A stretch of 64,000 bases of DNA from Pseudomonas silvicola (lineage in GTDB: Bacteria > Pseudomonadota > Gammaproteobacteria > Pseudomonadales > Pseudomonadaceae): the NCBI RefSeq assembly GCF_026651855.1, contig NZ_CP093280.1, forward strand, positions 1,714,001 to 1,778,000, written 5' to 3'. The position numbers and the translations under genes are program-made. Shown here piece after piece: positions 1-9,122 of this stretch (position 1 is its first letter; each line of letters begins with the position of its first letter). The notes under the pieces are model-generated. The model saw nothing but the letters and a program-made list of their open reading frames with translations. It searched no databases and had not been told where the DNA came from.

Positions 1-127
1 GGGTGCCGAGATCGGCATTTCCACGGACAAGATACACGCCCGTGGCCCGGTGGGCCTGGAAGGCCTGACCTGCGAGAAATACATCGTGATTGGCGACGGC
101 CAGTTGCGCGGCCAGGAGCCTGCCTGA
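1..127 (+). CDS. proA: Glutamate-5-semialdehyde dehydrogenase (gamma-glutamyl phosphate reductase), C-terminal end only
   Basis: Partial gene: only the last 41 codons are in the window, read from base 2 and closed by TGA at 125-127. The tail [19 protein letters not shown] is the highly conserved end of ProA, which reduces gamma-glutamyl phosphate to glutamate semialdehyde in proline synthesis in the cytoplasm. proA directly upstream of nadD is the usual pseudomonad order, which supports the call. The next gene starts almost immediately, and the GGAG at 115-118 inside proA probably serves as its ribosome binding site. The catalytic cysteine lies outside the window. Confidence 0.9.
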   Translation, partial: GAEIGISTDKIHARGPVGLEGLTCEKYIVIGDGQLRGQEPA

Positions 128-128
128 C

Positions 129-806
129 TTGGGTGACGTCAGCCGCCCAGGCAGCCAGCCCGTCCCGCGCCGTATCGGTGTGCTGGGCGGCACGTTCGAC
201 CCGGTGCACATCGGCCACCTGCGCAGCGCGCTGGAAGTGGCCGATGCCCTGGGCCTGGACGAGCTGCGCCTGACGCCCAACGCGCGGCCGCCGCACCGCG
301 ACACACCGCAGGTGACGCCCCACGACCGCCTGGCCATGGTGCGCTGCGCCGTGGAGGGCGTGGCGCCGCTGACCGTGGATGCCCGGGAGCTGCAACGGGA
401 CAAGCCGTCGTACACCATCGACACGCTGGAACTGATGCGCGCGGAACTCGCCGCCGACGACCAGCTGTTCTTGCTGCTGGGCTGGGATGCCTTTTGTGGC
501 CTGCCTTCCTGGCACCGCTGGGAAGAACTGCTGCAGCATTGCCATATTCTGGTATTGCAGCGGCCTGACGCCGACAGCGAGCCGCCGGATGCCTTGCGCA
601 ACCTGCTGGCCGCGCGGTCGGTCAGCGACCCGCTGGCCCTTGAAGGGCCTGGCGGGAATATTACTTTCGTCTGGCAGACACCCCTGGCGGTGTCGGCCAC
701 CCAGATCCGTCAACTGCTGGCCAGCGGGAAGTCGGTACGTTTCCTGGTGCCTGACGCGGTACTGGCCTACATCGAGGCGCACGGGCTGTACCGTGCGTCC
801 AATTGA
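129..806 (+). CDS. nadD: Nicotinate-nucleotide adenylyltransferase
   Basis: NadD transfers AMP from ATP to nicotinate mononucleotide, giving deamido-NAD in the NAD pathway. The sequence shows the nucleotidyltransferase signature [17 protein letters not shown] near the N-terminus (GGTFDPxHxGH), followed by NARPPHRD and, towards the C-terminus, [15 protein letters not shown] (ISSTxIR-type motif). The family length is about 210-230 aa and this reading gives 225 aa. There is no ATG ahead of the signature. I chose TTG at 129, one base after the proA stop and 10 bases after GGAG (115-118). A further in-frame TTG at 90 would overlap proA. The start is less certain than the identity. Confidence 0.9.
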   Translation: MGDVSRPGSQPVPRRIGVLGGTFDPVHIGHLRSALEVADALGLDELRLTPNARPPHRDTPQVTPHDRLAMVRCAVEGVAPLTVDARELQRDKPSYTIDTLELMRAELAADDQLFLLLGWDAFCGLPSWHRWEELLQHCHILVLQRPDADSEPPDALRNLLAARSVSDPLALEGPGGNITFVWQTPLAVSATQIRQLLASGKSVRFLVPDAVLAYIEAHGLYRASN

Positions 807-822
807 ACTGAACGAGTTTTAT

Positions 823-1215
823 ATGACCAAGCAAAAAATCAGCGTATCCGGCGAAGAGCTGGTTGAACTGGCCAAGGCCGCCCTGGAAGACGTCAAGGCC
901 CAGGACATCCTGGTGATCGACGTGAAAGACAAGCACAGCCTGACCGACTACATGGTGATCGCCACCGGTACCTCGAACCGCCAGATCAACGCCATGCTCG
1001 ACAAGGTTCGCGAGAACGTCAAAGCCAAGGGCGCGCAGCCACTGGGCGAAGAAGGCAAGGGCGAAAGCGACTGGGTACTGCTGGACCTGGGTGACGTGAT
1101 CGTGCACATGATGACCGCCGCTGCCCGCCAGTTCTACGACCTGGAACGCCTGTGGCAGGGCGCCGAGCAAAGCCGTGCCGCCAGCGGCGCGCACCACACC
1201 CCAGGCAACGAATAA
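823..1215 (+). CDS. rsfS: Ribosomal silencing factor RsfS
   Basis: The 130-aa protein belongs to the RsfS/YbeB/Iojap family, which binds uL14 on the 50S subunit and blocks subunit joining when nutrients are scarce. The core motifs DIKD-like (VIDVKDKHSLTDYMVIATG), TSNRQ, the EG..SDWVLLDLGDVIVH segment and the terminal YDLERLW are all present. The start is ATG at 823, giving MTKQKISVSGEELV, 16 bases after the nadD stop. It lies between nadD and rlmH, as is usual in gammaproteobacteria, and the genes are probably cotranscribed. The last ~20 residues, rich in A, S and H, are a variable tail. Confidence 0.95.
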   Translation: MTKQKISVSGEELVELAKAALEDVKAQDILVIDVKDKHSLTDYMVIATGTSNRQINAMLDKVRENVKAKGAQPLGEEGKGESDWVLLDLGDVIVHMMTAAARQFYDLERLWQGAEQSRAASGAHHTPGNE

Positions 1216-1224
1216 GGCCGGGCC

Positions 1225-1692
1225 ATGCGTCTGCGTCTGATTGCTGTCGGTTCGCGCATGCCCAAGTGGGTGGAGGACGGTTGGCAGGAATACGCCAAGC
1301 GTCTGCCGTCCGAACTGGCGCTCGACCTGGTGGAAATTCCGCTCAACACCCGCGGCAAGAACGCCGACGTGGCGCGCTTCATCCGTCAGGAAGGCGAGGC
1401 CATGTTGGCCAAGGTTCAGCCGGGTGAGCGTATCGTCACGCTCGAAGTGCACGGCAAGCTGTGGAGCACCGAGCAGTTGGCGGTGGAACTGGACCGCTGG
1501 CGGCTGGACTCGCGCACCGTCAACTTCATGGTCGGCGGCCCCGAAGGGCTGGCGCCGGAAGTCTGCGCGCGGGCTGACCAGCGCTGGTCGCTGTCGCCGC
1601 TGACACTGCCGCACCCGTTGGTTCGTATCCTCATCGGCGAGCAGCTGTATCGCGCCTGGACCGTGTTGTCCGGGCACCCTTACCACAAATAA
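1225..1692 (+). CDS. rlmH: 23S rRNA (pseudouridine1915-N3)-methyltransferase
   Basis: This 155-aa SPOUT-class methyltransferase uses SAM to methylate pseudouridine 1915 in helix 69 of 23S rRNA on assembled 70S ribosomes. The length matches the family (155-156 aa). The knotted SAM-binding C-terminal part is visible as [10 protein letters not shown] followed by [29 protein letters not shown] sequence, which is diagnostic for RlmH. The ATG at 1225 lies 9 bases after the rsfS stop. Together with rsfS it forms a ribosome-maturation pair just ahead of the cell-elongation genes. Confidence 0.95.
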   Translation: MRLRLIAVGSRMPKWVEDGWQEYAKRLPSELALDLVEIPLNTRGKNADVARFIRQEGEAMLAKVQPGERIVTLEVHGKLWSTEQLAVELDRWRLDSRTVNFMVGGPEGLAPEVCARADQRWSLSPLTLPHPLVRILIGEQLYRAWTVLSGHPYHK

Positions 1693-1710
1693 GCGTACAA
1701 GCCGCCTTTC

Positions 1711-3606
1711 ATGTCCCAGCCGATTCACCTCAAGGATCACGAGAAGGACGCACGCCTGGTGCGTGGCCGCGTCGTGGTCGGTGCAATCGTGGTGATGGTG
1801 ATGGTGTGCGCGCTGGTGGCGCGGCTGTATTACCTGCAGGTGATCCAGTACGAGTATCACTCCACGCTGTCGGAGAACAATCGGGTGCACGTGCAGCCGA
1901 TTCCGCCGTCGCGTGGGCTGATCTACGACCGCAACGGCGTGATCATCGCCGACAACCGCCCCAGTTTCAGCCTGAGCATGACCCGCGAGCGCGCGGGGGA
2001 CTGGGCGCAGGTCCTGGACCTTATCGTCCAGGTGCTGGAGCTGACCCCGGATGACCGGGCCATTTTCGAAAAACGCATGAAGCAGGGGCGCCGGCCATTC
2101 GAGCCAGTGCCCATCCTGTTCGAACTCAATGAAGAGCAGATCGCCCGCATCGCGGTGAACCAGTTCCGCCTGCCGGGCGTGGAAGTAGTGGCGCAGCTGG
2201 TGCGCCATTACCCCCAGGGCCCGCATTTCGCCCATTCGGTGGGCTACATGGGGCGCATCAACGAGAAAGAACTCAAGGCGCTGGACTCGACCAACTACAG
2301 CGGTACCCACCACATCGGCAAAACCGGCGTCGAGCGTTTCTACGAGCCCGAGCTGCACGGCCAGGTGGGTTACGAGGAAGTCGAGACCAACGCCCGCGGC
2401 CGCGTGCTGCGGGTACTCAAGCGCACCGACCCGGTACCTGGCAAGGACATCGTCCTGAGCCTGGACATCAACCTGCAGGAAGCGGCCGAAGCGGCCCTGG
2501 GCGGGCGCCGCGGCGCCATCGTCGCCCTGGACCCGAAAACCGGCGAGGTGCTGGCCATGGTCAGTCAGCCGAGCTTCGACCCCAACCTGTTCGTCACTGG
2601 CATCAGCTTCAAGGCCTACGCCGAGTTGCGTGACTCCATCGACCGCCCTCTGTTCAACCGGGTGCTGCGCGGCTTGTACCCGCCTGGCTCGACCATCAAG
2701 CCAGCGGTGGCCATCGCTGGCCTGGACACCGGCGTCGTCACCCCTGCTACCCGGGTGTTCGACCCCGGCTATTACCAGCTGCCGAATTTCGACCACAAGT
2801 ACCGCAACTGGAACCGCAGTGGCGACGGCTGGGTGGACCTGGACACCGCCATCATGCGGTCCAACGACACCTACTTCTACGACCTGGCGCACAAGATGGG
2901 CATCGACCGGCTGTCCAGCTACCTGAACCGCTTCGGCATCGGCCAGAAGGTGTCGCTGGACATGTTCGAAGAATCCCCGGGCCTGATGCCATCGCGGGAT
3001 TGGAAACGCATCACCCGCCGCCAGGCCTGGTTCCCGGGTGAAACCCTGATTCTGGGGATCGGCCAGGGCTACATGCAGGCCACCCCGTTGCAACTGGCCC
3101 AGGCCACCGCGCTGGTGGCCAACAAAGGCAAATGGAACCGGCCGCACCTGGCCCGCACCATCGAAGGCCAGCCTCCGGTGGATGACAACCCCATGGAAGA
3201 CATCGTGTTGCGCGACGCCAATGACTGGGACCGCGTCAACCACGGCATGCAGCAAGTGATGCACGGCGCCCGGGGGACCGCGCGCAAGGCGGCGGTCGGC
3301 GCCCAGTACCGTATCGCTGGCAAGAGCGGTACCGCTCAGGTCGTCGCCATCAAGCAGGGCGAGAAATACGACCGCACCAAGCTTCAGGAACGCCATCGCG
3401 ACCACGCCCTGTTCGTGGGTTTCGCGCCGGCTGACAATCCCAAAATTGTAGTTGCGGTGATGGTGGAGAACGGCGAGTCCGGTTCCGGCGTCGCGGCGCC
3501 CGTCGTGCGTCAGGTGATGGATGCCTGGCTGTTGGGGCCCGACGGCCAGCTCAAGCCCGAATACGCCAGCAACACCGCAATGGAGACAACCGCACGTGAA
3601 GAGTAA
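1711..3606 (+). CDS. mrdA: Penicillin-binding protein 2, peptidoglycan DD-transpeptidase of the elongasome
   Basis: PBP2 cross-links new peptidoglycan during rod elongation together with RodA. The 631-aa protein has one N-terminal membrane span (about residues 18-42), a dimerisation/pedestal region beginning with RGLIYDRNG, and a periplasmic transpeptidase domain. The catalytic motifs are all visible: SxxK as PPGSTIKPA, SxN as RSNDTYF, and KSG as AGKSGTAQV. The length is normal for pseudomonad PBP2. The stop overlaps the start of rodA by 11 bases, so the two partners are translationally coupled. A 1059-codon open frame on the opposite strand here is a GC-driven shadow. Confidence 0.97.
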   Translation: MSQPIHLKDHEKDARLVRGRVVVGAIVVMVMVCALVARLYYLQVIQYEYHSTLSENNRVHVQPIPPSRGLIYDRNGVIIADNRPSFSLSMTRERAGDWAQVLDLIVQVLELTPDDRAIFEKRMKQGRRPFEPVPILFELNEEQIARIAVNQFRLPGVEVVAQLVRHYPQGPHFAHSVGYMGRINEKELKALDSTNYSGTHHIGKTGVERFYEPELHGQVGYEEVETNARGRVLRVLKRTDPVPGKDIVLSLDINLQEAAEAALGGRRGAIVALDPKTGEVLAMVSQPSFDPNLFVTGISFKAYAELRDSIDRPLFNRVLRGLYPPGSTIKPAVAIAGLDTGVVTPATRVFDPGYYQLPNFDHKYRNWNRSGDGWVDLDTAIMRSNDTYFYDLAHKMGIDRLSSYLNRFGIGQKVSLDMFEESPGLMPSRDWKRITRRQAWFPGETLILGIGQGYMQATPLQLAQATALVANKGKWNRPHLARTIEGQPPVDDNPMEDIVLRDANDWDRVNHGMQQVMHGARGTARKAAVGAQYRIAGKSGTAQVVAIKQGEKYDRTKLQERHRDHALFVGFAPADNPKIVVAVMVENGESGSGVAAPVVRQVMDAWLLGPDGQLKPEYASNTAMETTAREE

Positions 3607-4741
3607 TTTCGATCGCATGCTCTCCAGCGAGGACGTGATGCGCCGCCGCGCCACCTTGCTGCAGCGCATCCATATCGACGGCCCGCTGTTGATCCTGCTC
3701 CTGACCCTGGCCGCCGGCAGCCTGTTCGTGCTGTATTCGGCCAGCGGCAAAAGCTGGGACCTGCTGATCAAGCAGGCCACCTCATTCGGCATCGGCCTGG
3801 TATCGATGCTGCTGATTGCCCAACTGGAACCGCGCTTCATGGCTCGCTGGGTACCACTGGCCTACGGCCTGGGGGTGATCCTGCTGGTGGCCGTGGATGT
3901 CATGGGCCACAACGCCATGGGGGCCACGCGCTGGATCAATATTCCGGGGGTGATTCGCTTCCAGCCGTCGGAATTCATGAAGATCATCATGCCGGCCACC
4001 ATCGCCTGGTACCTGGCCAAGCGCACCCTGCCGCCCACGCTCAAGCACGTGGGGGCCAGCCTGGTGCTGATCGGCGTGCCGTTCATCCTCATCGTGCGCC
4101 AGCCAGACCTGGGTACCTCGCTGCTGATTCTGGCCTCGGGTACCTTCGTGCTGTTCATGGCCGGCCTGCGCTGGCGCTGGATTGTCAGCGTGGTCGCCGC
4201 CGCCGTGCCGGTGGCCGTGGGCATGTGGTTCTTCATCATGCACGACTACCAGAAGCAGCGGATCCTGACGTTCCTGGACCCCGAGAGCGATCCCCTGGGC
4301 ACCGGCTGGAACATCATCCAGTCCAAGGCGGCCATTGGCTCGGGTGGCGTATTCGGCAAGGGCTGGTTGCTGGGTACCCAGTCGCACCTGGACTTCCTGC
4401 CCGAAAGCCACACCGACTTCATCATCGCCGTGCTGGGCGAGGAGTTTGGCCTGGTGGGGATCTGCGCCTTGCTGCTGCTGTACCTGGCCCTCATCGGCCG
4501 CGGCCTGGTGATCACCGCCCAGGCCCAGACCCTGTTCGGCAAGCTGCTGGCCGGCAGCCTGACCATGACTTTCTTTGTGTACGTGTTCGTCAATATCGGT
4601 ATGGTCAGTGGCCTGTTGCCCGTCGTAGGCGTGCCGCTGCCCTTCATTAGTTACGGCGGAACTTCGCTGGTGACGCTGATGTCAGCGTTTGGGGTTTTGA
4701 TGTCGATCCATACCCATCGCAAGTGGATCGCGCAGGTTTGA
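3596..4741 (+). CDS. rodA: Rod shape-determining protein RodA, SEDS peptidoglycan glycosyltransferase
   Basis: RodA polymerises lipid II into glycan strands with PBP2. The 381-aa protein is almost entirely hydrophobic helices (about ten spans). It carries SEDS hallmarks: the R-W-I-N-I-P segment followed by FQPSEFMK, LRQPDLGT-like (VRQPDLGTSLL), SHTDFIIAVLGEEFG, and the C-terminal PFISYGGTSL. I chose GTG at 3596 (MKSNFDRMLSSEDVMRRR), which overlaps mrdA by 11 bases, because a GGAG-type site lies just upstream and the N-terminal extension matches pseudomonad RodA as I remember it. ATG at 3617 is the alternative. mltB follows 17 bases after the stop. Confidence 0.95.
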   Translation: MKSNFDRMLSSEDVMRRRATLLQRIHIDGPLLILLLTLAAGSLFVLYSASGKSWDLLIKQATSFGIGLVSMLLIAQLEPRFMARWVPLAYGLGVILLVAVDVMGHNAMGATRWINIPGVIRFQPSEFMKIIMPATIAWYLAKRTLPPTLKHVGASLVLIGVPFILIVRQPDLGTSLLILASGTFVLFMAGLRWRWIVSVVAAAVPVAVGMWFFIMHDYQKQRILTFLDPESDPLGTGWNIIQSKAAIGSGGVFGKGWLLGTQSHLDFLPESHTDFIIAVLGEEFGLVGICALLLLYLALIGRGLVITAQAQTLFGKLLAGSLTMTFFVYVFVNIGMVSGLLPVVGVPLPFISYGGTSLVTLMSAFGVLMSIHTHRKWIAQV

Positions 4742-4758
4742 TTAAGGTGAAGAATTTC

Positions 4759-5769
4759 ATGCAAGCAGTCTGCAACTGGGCCACTCGGTGCATTCCCTGG
4801 GTGGGCCTGGTCAGCATCCTCGGTTCGTCGCAGCAGGCCACCGCTGGCGACTACGACGGCACGCCGCAGTTGGCGCAGTTCGTCGGTGAAATGACCCGCG
4901 ACTACGGTTTCGCCGGCGAGCAGGTCATTGGGGTGTTCCAGGAGGTGCAACGCAAGCAAGCCATTCTGGACGCCATTTCCAAACCCGCCGAGCGCGTCAA
5001 GCCGTGGAAGGACTACCGCCCGCTGTTCATCACCGATGCGCGCATCGCCCGGGGCGTGGACTTCTGGCGCCAGCATGAGGCAGCCCTCAAGCGTGCCGAA
5101 CAGGAATACGGTGTACCGGCCCAGATTATTGTGTCTATCATTGGTGTCGAGACGTTTTTCGGTAGAAATACCGGCAACTACCGGGTGATCGATGCACTTT
5201 CCACACTGGCCTTCGATTACCCGCCACGGGCCGACTTCTTCCGCAAGGAGCTGCGCGAGTTTCTGCTGCTGTCCCGCGAAGAGCAGGTCGACCCGCTGAG
5301 CATCAAGGGCTCGTACGCCGGCGCCATGGGGCTGCCGCAATTCATGCCCAGCAGTTTCCGCGCCTATGCCGTGGACTTCGACGGCGATGGCCACATCAAT
5401 ATCTGGAGTGACCCCGATGATGCCATCGGCAGCGTCGCCAACTACTTCAAGCAGCACGGCTGGGTGATGGGCCAGCCTGTGGTGAGCCGCGCCACGGTGC
5501 GCGGCGAGCATGTGGACGAAGGCTTGAGCCCGGGCATTGATCCGGTGAAGAACGTTGGGCAGTTGCGAGCACTGGGCTGGTCGAGTCATGATGCGCTGCG
5601 CGACGATATGCCGGTGACTGCTTTCCGCTTCGACGGTGAGTTCGGTCCGGAATATTGGATGGGGTTGGGCAACTTCTACGCCATCACTCGCTATAATCGC
5701 AGCGCCATGTATGCCATGGCCGTCTATCAACTGTCGCAAGCACTGGTTCAAGCACGGGGCGTCAAGTAA
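4759..5769 (+). CDS. mltB: Membrane-associated lytic murein transglycosylase B (SltB1/MltB type)
   Basis: This enzyme cleaves the MurNAc-GlcNAc bond to form 1,6-anhydro ends. The 336-aa protein begins with a secretion signal (MQAVCNWATRCIPWVGLVSILG...). The family-3 core shows the catalytic glutamate in SIIGVETFFGRNTG, then DALSTLAFDYPPR, MGLPQFMPSSFRAYAVDFDGDG and VANYFKQHGW, all standard for MltB. There is no clear lipobox cysteine at the expected place after the hydrophobic core, so it may be the soluble SltB form. ATG at 4759 follows AAGG (4744-4747). GTG at 4747 is the other candidate. It is part of the mrdA-rodA-mltB-rlpA wall operon. Confidence 0.92.
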   Translation: MQAVCNWATRCIPWVGLVSILGSSQQATAGDYDGTPQLAQFVGEMTRDYGFAGEQVIGVFQEVQRKQAILDAISKPAERVKPWKDYRPLFITDARIARGVDFWRQHEAALKRAEQEYGVPAQIIVSIIGVETFFGRNTGNYRVIDALSTLAFDYPPRADFFRKELREFLLLSREEQVDPLSIKGSYAGAMGLPQFMPSSFRAYAVDFDGDGHINIWSDPDDAIGSVANYFKQHGWVMGQPVVSRATVRGEHVDEGLSPGIDPVKNVGQLRALGWSSHDALRDDMPVTAFRFDGEFGPEYWMGLGNFYAITRYNRSAMYAMAVYQLSQALVQARGVK

Positions 5770-6783
5770 ATGCGGACACTGCAGATTCGCACACCTTTGA
5801 AGCTGATGGGCTACGCGGCCCTCGCCATGCTGGTCGTCAGTTGTTCGTCCACCAGCCGTACGCCGCAGAGCGGTGGCTACGTGGTGCGCTCCCAACCGGG
5901 GCTGGACATCAACCGGGCCCACAAGGACGGCGCGCCATGGTGGGACGTGGACGTATCACGCATTCCCGACGCCGTGCCCACCCTGCACAGCGGCCCCTAC
6001 AAGGCCAACCCGTACACGGTACTGGGCAAGACCTACTTCCCGCTGACCGATGCCAGCCATTATGCGGCCACCGGCACGGCGTCCTGGTATGGCACCAAGT
6101 TTCACGGCCAGAACACCGCCAATGGCGAAGTGTACGACCTGTACGGCATGAGTGCGGCGCACAAGACCCTGCCGCTGCCCAGCTATGTACGCGTGACCAA
6201 CCTGGACAACAACCGCAGCGTGATCCTGCGGGTCAACGACCGCGGCCCGTTCTATTCCGACCGTATCATCGACCTGTCCTACGCGGCGGCCAAGAAGCTC
6301 GGCTATGCCGAGATCGGCACCGCGCGCGTCAAGGTCGAAGGTATCGACCCGGCCCAGTACTGGGCCCAGCGTGGCCGCCCGGCGCCGCTGATGCTTGATC
6401 AGCCGCAAGTGGCTCAGGCGCCGCAGCAGCCAGTCATCACCGCGTCGGCGGGCACCATCGAGCAATGGACGCCGCCGCCGCAACAGCACGCCGCCGCCGT
6501 CCTGCCCGCGCAGATCGACGCAAAAAAAAACGCTTCTGTTCCAGCGTCTGGCCAGTTTCTCCAGGTGGGAGCGTTCGCCAACCCGGACGCTGCGGAGCTG
6601 CTGAGGTCCAAGTTGAGCTCGATGGTTCGGGCTCCGGTATTCGTCAGCTCGATCGTACGCAACCAGCAGACACTGTATCGAGTGCGGCTGGGGCCGATCG
6701 GCACGCCGGGTGAGGTGCAGCAGACCCAGGACAGCGTGCGCCTGGCCAACCTGGGTTCGCCCAGCGTGGTCACCGCCGAATGA
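5770..6783 (+). CDS. rlpA: Septal ring lytic transglycosylase RlpA, SPOR-domain lipoprotein
   Basis: RlpA cleaves denuded glycan strands at the septum. The 337-aa protein opens with a lipoprotein signal ending in VVSCSS (lipobox cysteine around residue 25). It then has the double-psi beta-barrel catalytic domain, ATGTASWYGTKFHGQNTANG through LRVNDRGPFYSDRIIDLS, and a C-terminal SPOR domain (SGQFLQVGAFANPDAAELL to LGPIGTPGEVQ) that binds denuded peptidoglycan. A proline/glutamine-rich linker joins the two. The linker contains a run of nine A bases at 6522-6530. The ATG starts directly after the mltB stop (no gap), so translation is coupled. Confidence 0.95.
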   Translation: MRTLQIRTPLKLMGYAALAMLVVSCSSTSRTPQSGGYVVRSQPGLDINRAHKDGAPWWDVDVSRIPDAVPTLHSGPYKANPYTVLGKTYFPLTDASHYAATGTASWYGTKFHGQNTANGEVYDLYGMSAAHKTLPLPSYVRVTNLDNNRSVILRVNDRGPFYSDRIIDLSYAAAKKLGYAEIGTARVKVEGIDPAQYWAQRGRPAPLMLDQPQVAQAPQQPVITASAGTIEQWTPPPQQHAAAVLPAQIDAKKNASVPASGQFLQVGAFANPDAAELLRSKLSSMVRAPVFVSSIVRNQQTLYRVRLGPIGTPGEVQQTQDSVRLANLGSPSVVTAE

Positions 6784-6954
6784 TTTCCCGGCCTGGTGAC
6801 AGGCCGGACCCCGGTTGCCACTTGCCCTTGGGGGCGGGCGGCAGCCGCATGAACAACGGCCCGCAGAAAGGCCGCGCAAACAACCAGGGCCACGGCCCAC
6901 ACAAACAGATTTTGCCCGCGAGGGCATGTGCCCATTAGCAATTTCGAGAGACGG
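6784..6954. other. rlpA-dacA spacer with a strong hairpin
   Basis: This 171-base gap contains an 8-bp perfect inverted repeat at 6788-6807 (CCGGCCTG, loop gtga, CAGGCCGG) just after the rlpA stop. No T-run follows, so it is a weak terminator at best. It could instead be a 3'-end stabiliser or attenuator between the wall-synthesis genes and dacA. A GAGAG sequence just before 6955 is the probable dacA ribosome binding site. I see no further gene. Confidence 0.5.
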
Positions 6955-8115
6955 ATGAACATCACCACCTTTGCCAAACGCCTGTGCCTGCCTGTACTGC
7001 TGCTGATCGCCCCAGTTGCCATGTCGGCCGAGCAAATGACGCCTGCAGCCCCGCAACTGGCTGCCAAGGCCTACGTACTGATGGAAGCGTCCAGCGGGCA
7101 AGTCCTGGTGGACAGCAACGGCGACCAGCGTCTGCCGCCAGCCAGCCTGACCAAACTGATGAGCGCCTACATCGCCACCCTGGAGATCAAGCGCGGCCAG
7201 ATCGGCGAGAACGACATGGTCACCGTCAGCGAAAACGCCTGGCGTACCGGCGGTTCGCGGATGTTCATCAAGGTCGGCTCGCAGGTCACCGTCAGCGACC
7301 TGCTGCACGGCATCATCATTCAGTCGGGTAACGACGCCACCGTGGCCTTGGCCGAGCACATCGCCGGCAGCGAAGACGCCTTCGCCGACATGATGAACAA
7401 GACCGCCGGTGACCTGGGCATGGAGAACAGCCACTTCATGAACCCTACCGGGTTGCCGAACCCGGACCACTACTCCACCCCGCACGACATCGCCAAGCTG
7501 GCCCGCGCGATCATCAACATCGACCCGGCCCACTACGCGATCTACTCGCAGAAAGAGTTCTTCTGGAACAACATCAAGCAGCCTAACCGCAACCTCCTGC
7601 TGTGGCGCGACAAGACCGTCGACGGTCTGAAAACCGGCCATACCGAGGAAGCGGGTTACTGCATGGCGGCCTCGGCCGTTCGTGATGGCATGCGCCTGAT
7701 CGCCGTTGTTTTCGGTACCACCAGCGAAGCCGCGCGTGCCGCCGAAACCCAGAAGCTGCTGACCTACGGTTTCCGCTTCTTCGAAACCCAGACCTTCTAC
7801 CAGAAGGGCACCGAGCTGGCCAAGGCGCCGGTCTGGAAAGGCGCTACCCACGAGATCCGCGCGGGCCTGGCCGATGACCTGACCATGACCCTGCCAAAAG
7901 GCCAGCTGAAAAACCTGACCGCCACCATGACCATGAACCCGCAGCTGACCGCGCCCATCGCCAAAGGTGACGTGATCGGTAAAGTGGAAGTCAAAAACGG
8001 TGAGCAGGTCGTGCACAGCGCCAACCTGATCGCCCTCGACGCGGTCGAGGAAGGTGGTTTCATTCGCCGCATGTGGGATAGCATTCGTCTATTCTTCTAC
8101 GGCTTGTTCAACTGA
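6955..8115 (+). CDS. dacA: D-alanyl-D-alanine carboxypeptidase (PBP5/6 type)
   Basis: DacA removes the terminal D-Ala from pentapeptide stems in the periplasm, limiting cross-linking. The 386-aa protein has a cleavable signal peptide ending around VAMSAEQ. It carries the three serine-protease-like motifs of low-molecular-weight PBPs (SxxK as PASLTKLMS, SxN as QSGNDATV, KTG as LKTGHTEEAG), a beta-rich PBP5 C-terminal domain, and an amphipathic tail (FIRRMWDSIRLFFYGLFN) that anchors it to the inner membrane. I chose ATG at 6955 (MNITTFAKRL) because a GAGAG site precedes it and the signal peptide is then of normal length. An in-frame ATG at 6928 is the alternative. Confidence 0.97.
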   Translation: MNITTFAKRLCLPVLLLIAPVAMSAEQMTPAAPQLAAKAYVLMEASSGQVLVDSNGDQRLPPASLTKLMSAYIATLEIKRGQIGENDMVTVSENAWRTGGSRMFIKVGSQVTVSDLLHGIIIQSGNDATVALAEHIAGSEDAFADMMNKTAGDLGMENSHFMNPTGLPNPDHYSTPHDIAKLARAIINIDPAHYAIYSQKEFFWNNIKQPNRNLLLWRDKTVDGLKTGHTEEAGYCMAASAVRDGMRLIAVVFGTTSEAARAAETQKLLTYGFRFFETQTFYQKGTELAKAPVWKGATHEIRAGLADDLTMTLPKGQLKNLTATMTMNPQLTAPIAKGDVIGKVEVKNGEQVVHSANLIALDAVEEGGFIRRMWDSIRLFFYGLFN

Positions 8116-8131
8116 TTACGTGAACAGCATG

Positions 8132-8165
8132 CCCCCGGGACCGCGCCGTGCGGACCGGGGGTTTG
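8132..8165 (+). terminator. Probable rho-independent terminator after dacA
   Basis: A 7-bp stem CCCCCGG (8132-8138) / CCGGGGG (8155-8161) has an additional inner CCGC/GCGG pairing and is followed by TTTGT. It lies 17 bases after the dacA stop and before the DUF493 gene, so it probably separates the wall operon from the lipoate operon. The short T-run makes it a moderate-quality terminator. Confidence 0.55.
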
Positions 8166-8198
8166 TCCGTCTTCACGGCTTGCGAGGCCGTTACTGCT

Positions 8199-8474
8199 AT
8201 GACAGACACCGAAGTCAAGGCTCCTAAGATCGAATTCCCCTGCGCCGATTATCCGATCAAAGTGATTGGTGACACCGGGGCGGGCTTCAAAGACCAAGTG
8301 ATCGCCATCGTTGCCAACCATGCGACCATCGAGCACGACAAAACCGCCGAGCGCCAGAGCAGCAACGGCAAGTACACCACGTTGCAGCTGCACATCCTGG
8401 CCACAGGCCAGGACCAGCTCTACAACATCAACAGTGAGCTGCGTGCCACGGGCGTAGTGAAAATGGTGCTCTGA
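8199..8474 (+). CDS. DUF493 / YbeD family protein
   Basis: This small 91-aa protein of the YbeD (DUF493) family has a ferredoxin-like ACT-type fold. The visible conserved core is [17 protein letters not shown] near the N-terminus and the [22 protein letters not shown] segment towards the end. Family members almost always sit between dacA and lipB, as here, but the molecular role is not established. The lipB start codon shares its A with this gene's TGA stop (TGATG), so the two are translationally coupled and a link to lipoate metabolism or its regulation is plausible. Confidence 0.9.
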   Translation: MTDTEVKAPKIEFPCADYPIKVIGDTGAGFKDQVIAIVANHATIEHDKTAERQSSNGKYTTLQLHILATGQDQLYNINSELRATGVVKMVL

Positions 8475-9121
8475 TGTCCGCTTGCCTGGGCTTTCGCGAG
8501 CTGGGCCTGATGGCCTACGAGCCGGTGTGGCATGCGATGCAGCGCTTCACCGACCAGCGTGGCCCGGCGACGGGCGACGAGGTCTGGCTGGTGCAACACC
8601 CCGCGGTGTTCACCCAGGGCCAGGCGGGCAAGGCCGAGCACCTGCTGGTGCCGGGTGATATTCCAGTGGTGCAGGTGGATCGTGGCGGCCAGGTGACCTA
8701 CCATGGCCCGGGCCAGATGGTGGCCTACCTGCTTCTGGATGTACGGCGCCTGGGTTACGGCGTGCGGGAGCTGGTCACGCGCATCGAGCAGACCATCGTC
8801 GCGCTGCTGGCTGAATATGGTGTGCCGGCAGCGGCGAAGGCCGATGCGCCCGGTGTTTACGTCCAGGGGGCGAAAATCGCTTCCCTGGGCTTGCGGATCC
8901 GTAACGGGTGTTCCTTTCATGGCCTGGCCCTGAACGTGGACATGGACCTTGCGCCGTTCCGCCGTATCAACCCCTGCGGATATGCCGGGCTGGCGATGAC
9001 CCAGTTGTGCGATCATGCAGGCCAGATTGAATATGCCGAGGTTGGTGCCCGGCTGCGCGCGCAGCTCGTCAAGCACCTCGACTACGCTGAGCAGACGACC
9101 CTGACGGGCGGAATCGATTGA
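8474..9121 (+). CDS. lipB: Lipoyl(octanoyl) transferase
   Basis: LipB moves the octanoyl group from acyl carrier protein to the lipoyl domains of 2-oxoacid dehydrogenases and glycine cleavage H protein. The 215-aa protein shows the [20 protein letters not shown] signature and the catalytic lysine and cysteine in [20 protein letters not shown]. The ATG overlaps the stop of the preceding gene by one base, and lipA follows after a one-base gap, so octanoyl transfer and sulfur insertion are encoded in one transcript. Confidence 0.97.
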   Translation: MSACLGFRELGLMAYEPVWHAMQRFTDQRGPATGDEVWLVQHPAVFTQGQAGKAEHLLVPGDIPVVQVDRGGQVTYHGPGQMVAYLLLDVRRLGYGVRELVTRIEQTIVALLAEYGVPAAAKADAPGVYVQGAKIASLGLRIRNGCSFHGLALNVDMDLAPFRRINPCGYAGLAMTQLCDHAGQIEYAEVGARLRAQLVKHLDYAEQTTLTGGID

Positions 9122-9122
9122 T

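Noticed and set aside
661..3840. A 1059-codon open frame on the minus strand opposite rsfS, rlmH and mrdA
   Set aside because: It has no recognisable domain, is extremely rich in H, Q, R, V and G, and is the predictable antisense shadow of GC-rich genes whose plus-strand products are well conserved.
5956..8016. A 686-codon minus-strand frame opposite rlpA and dacA
   Set aside because: The catalytic motifs of RlpA and DacA are on the plus strand. The opposite frame has none and spans both genes and the spacer.
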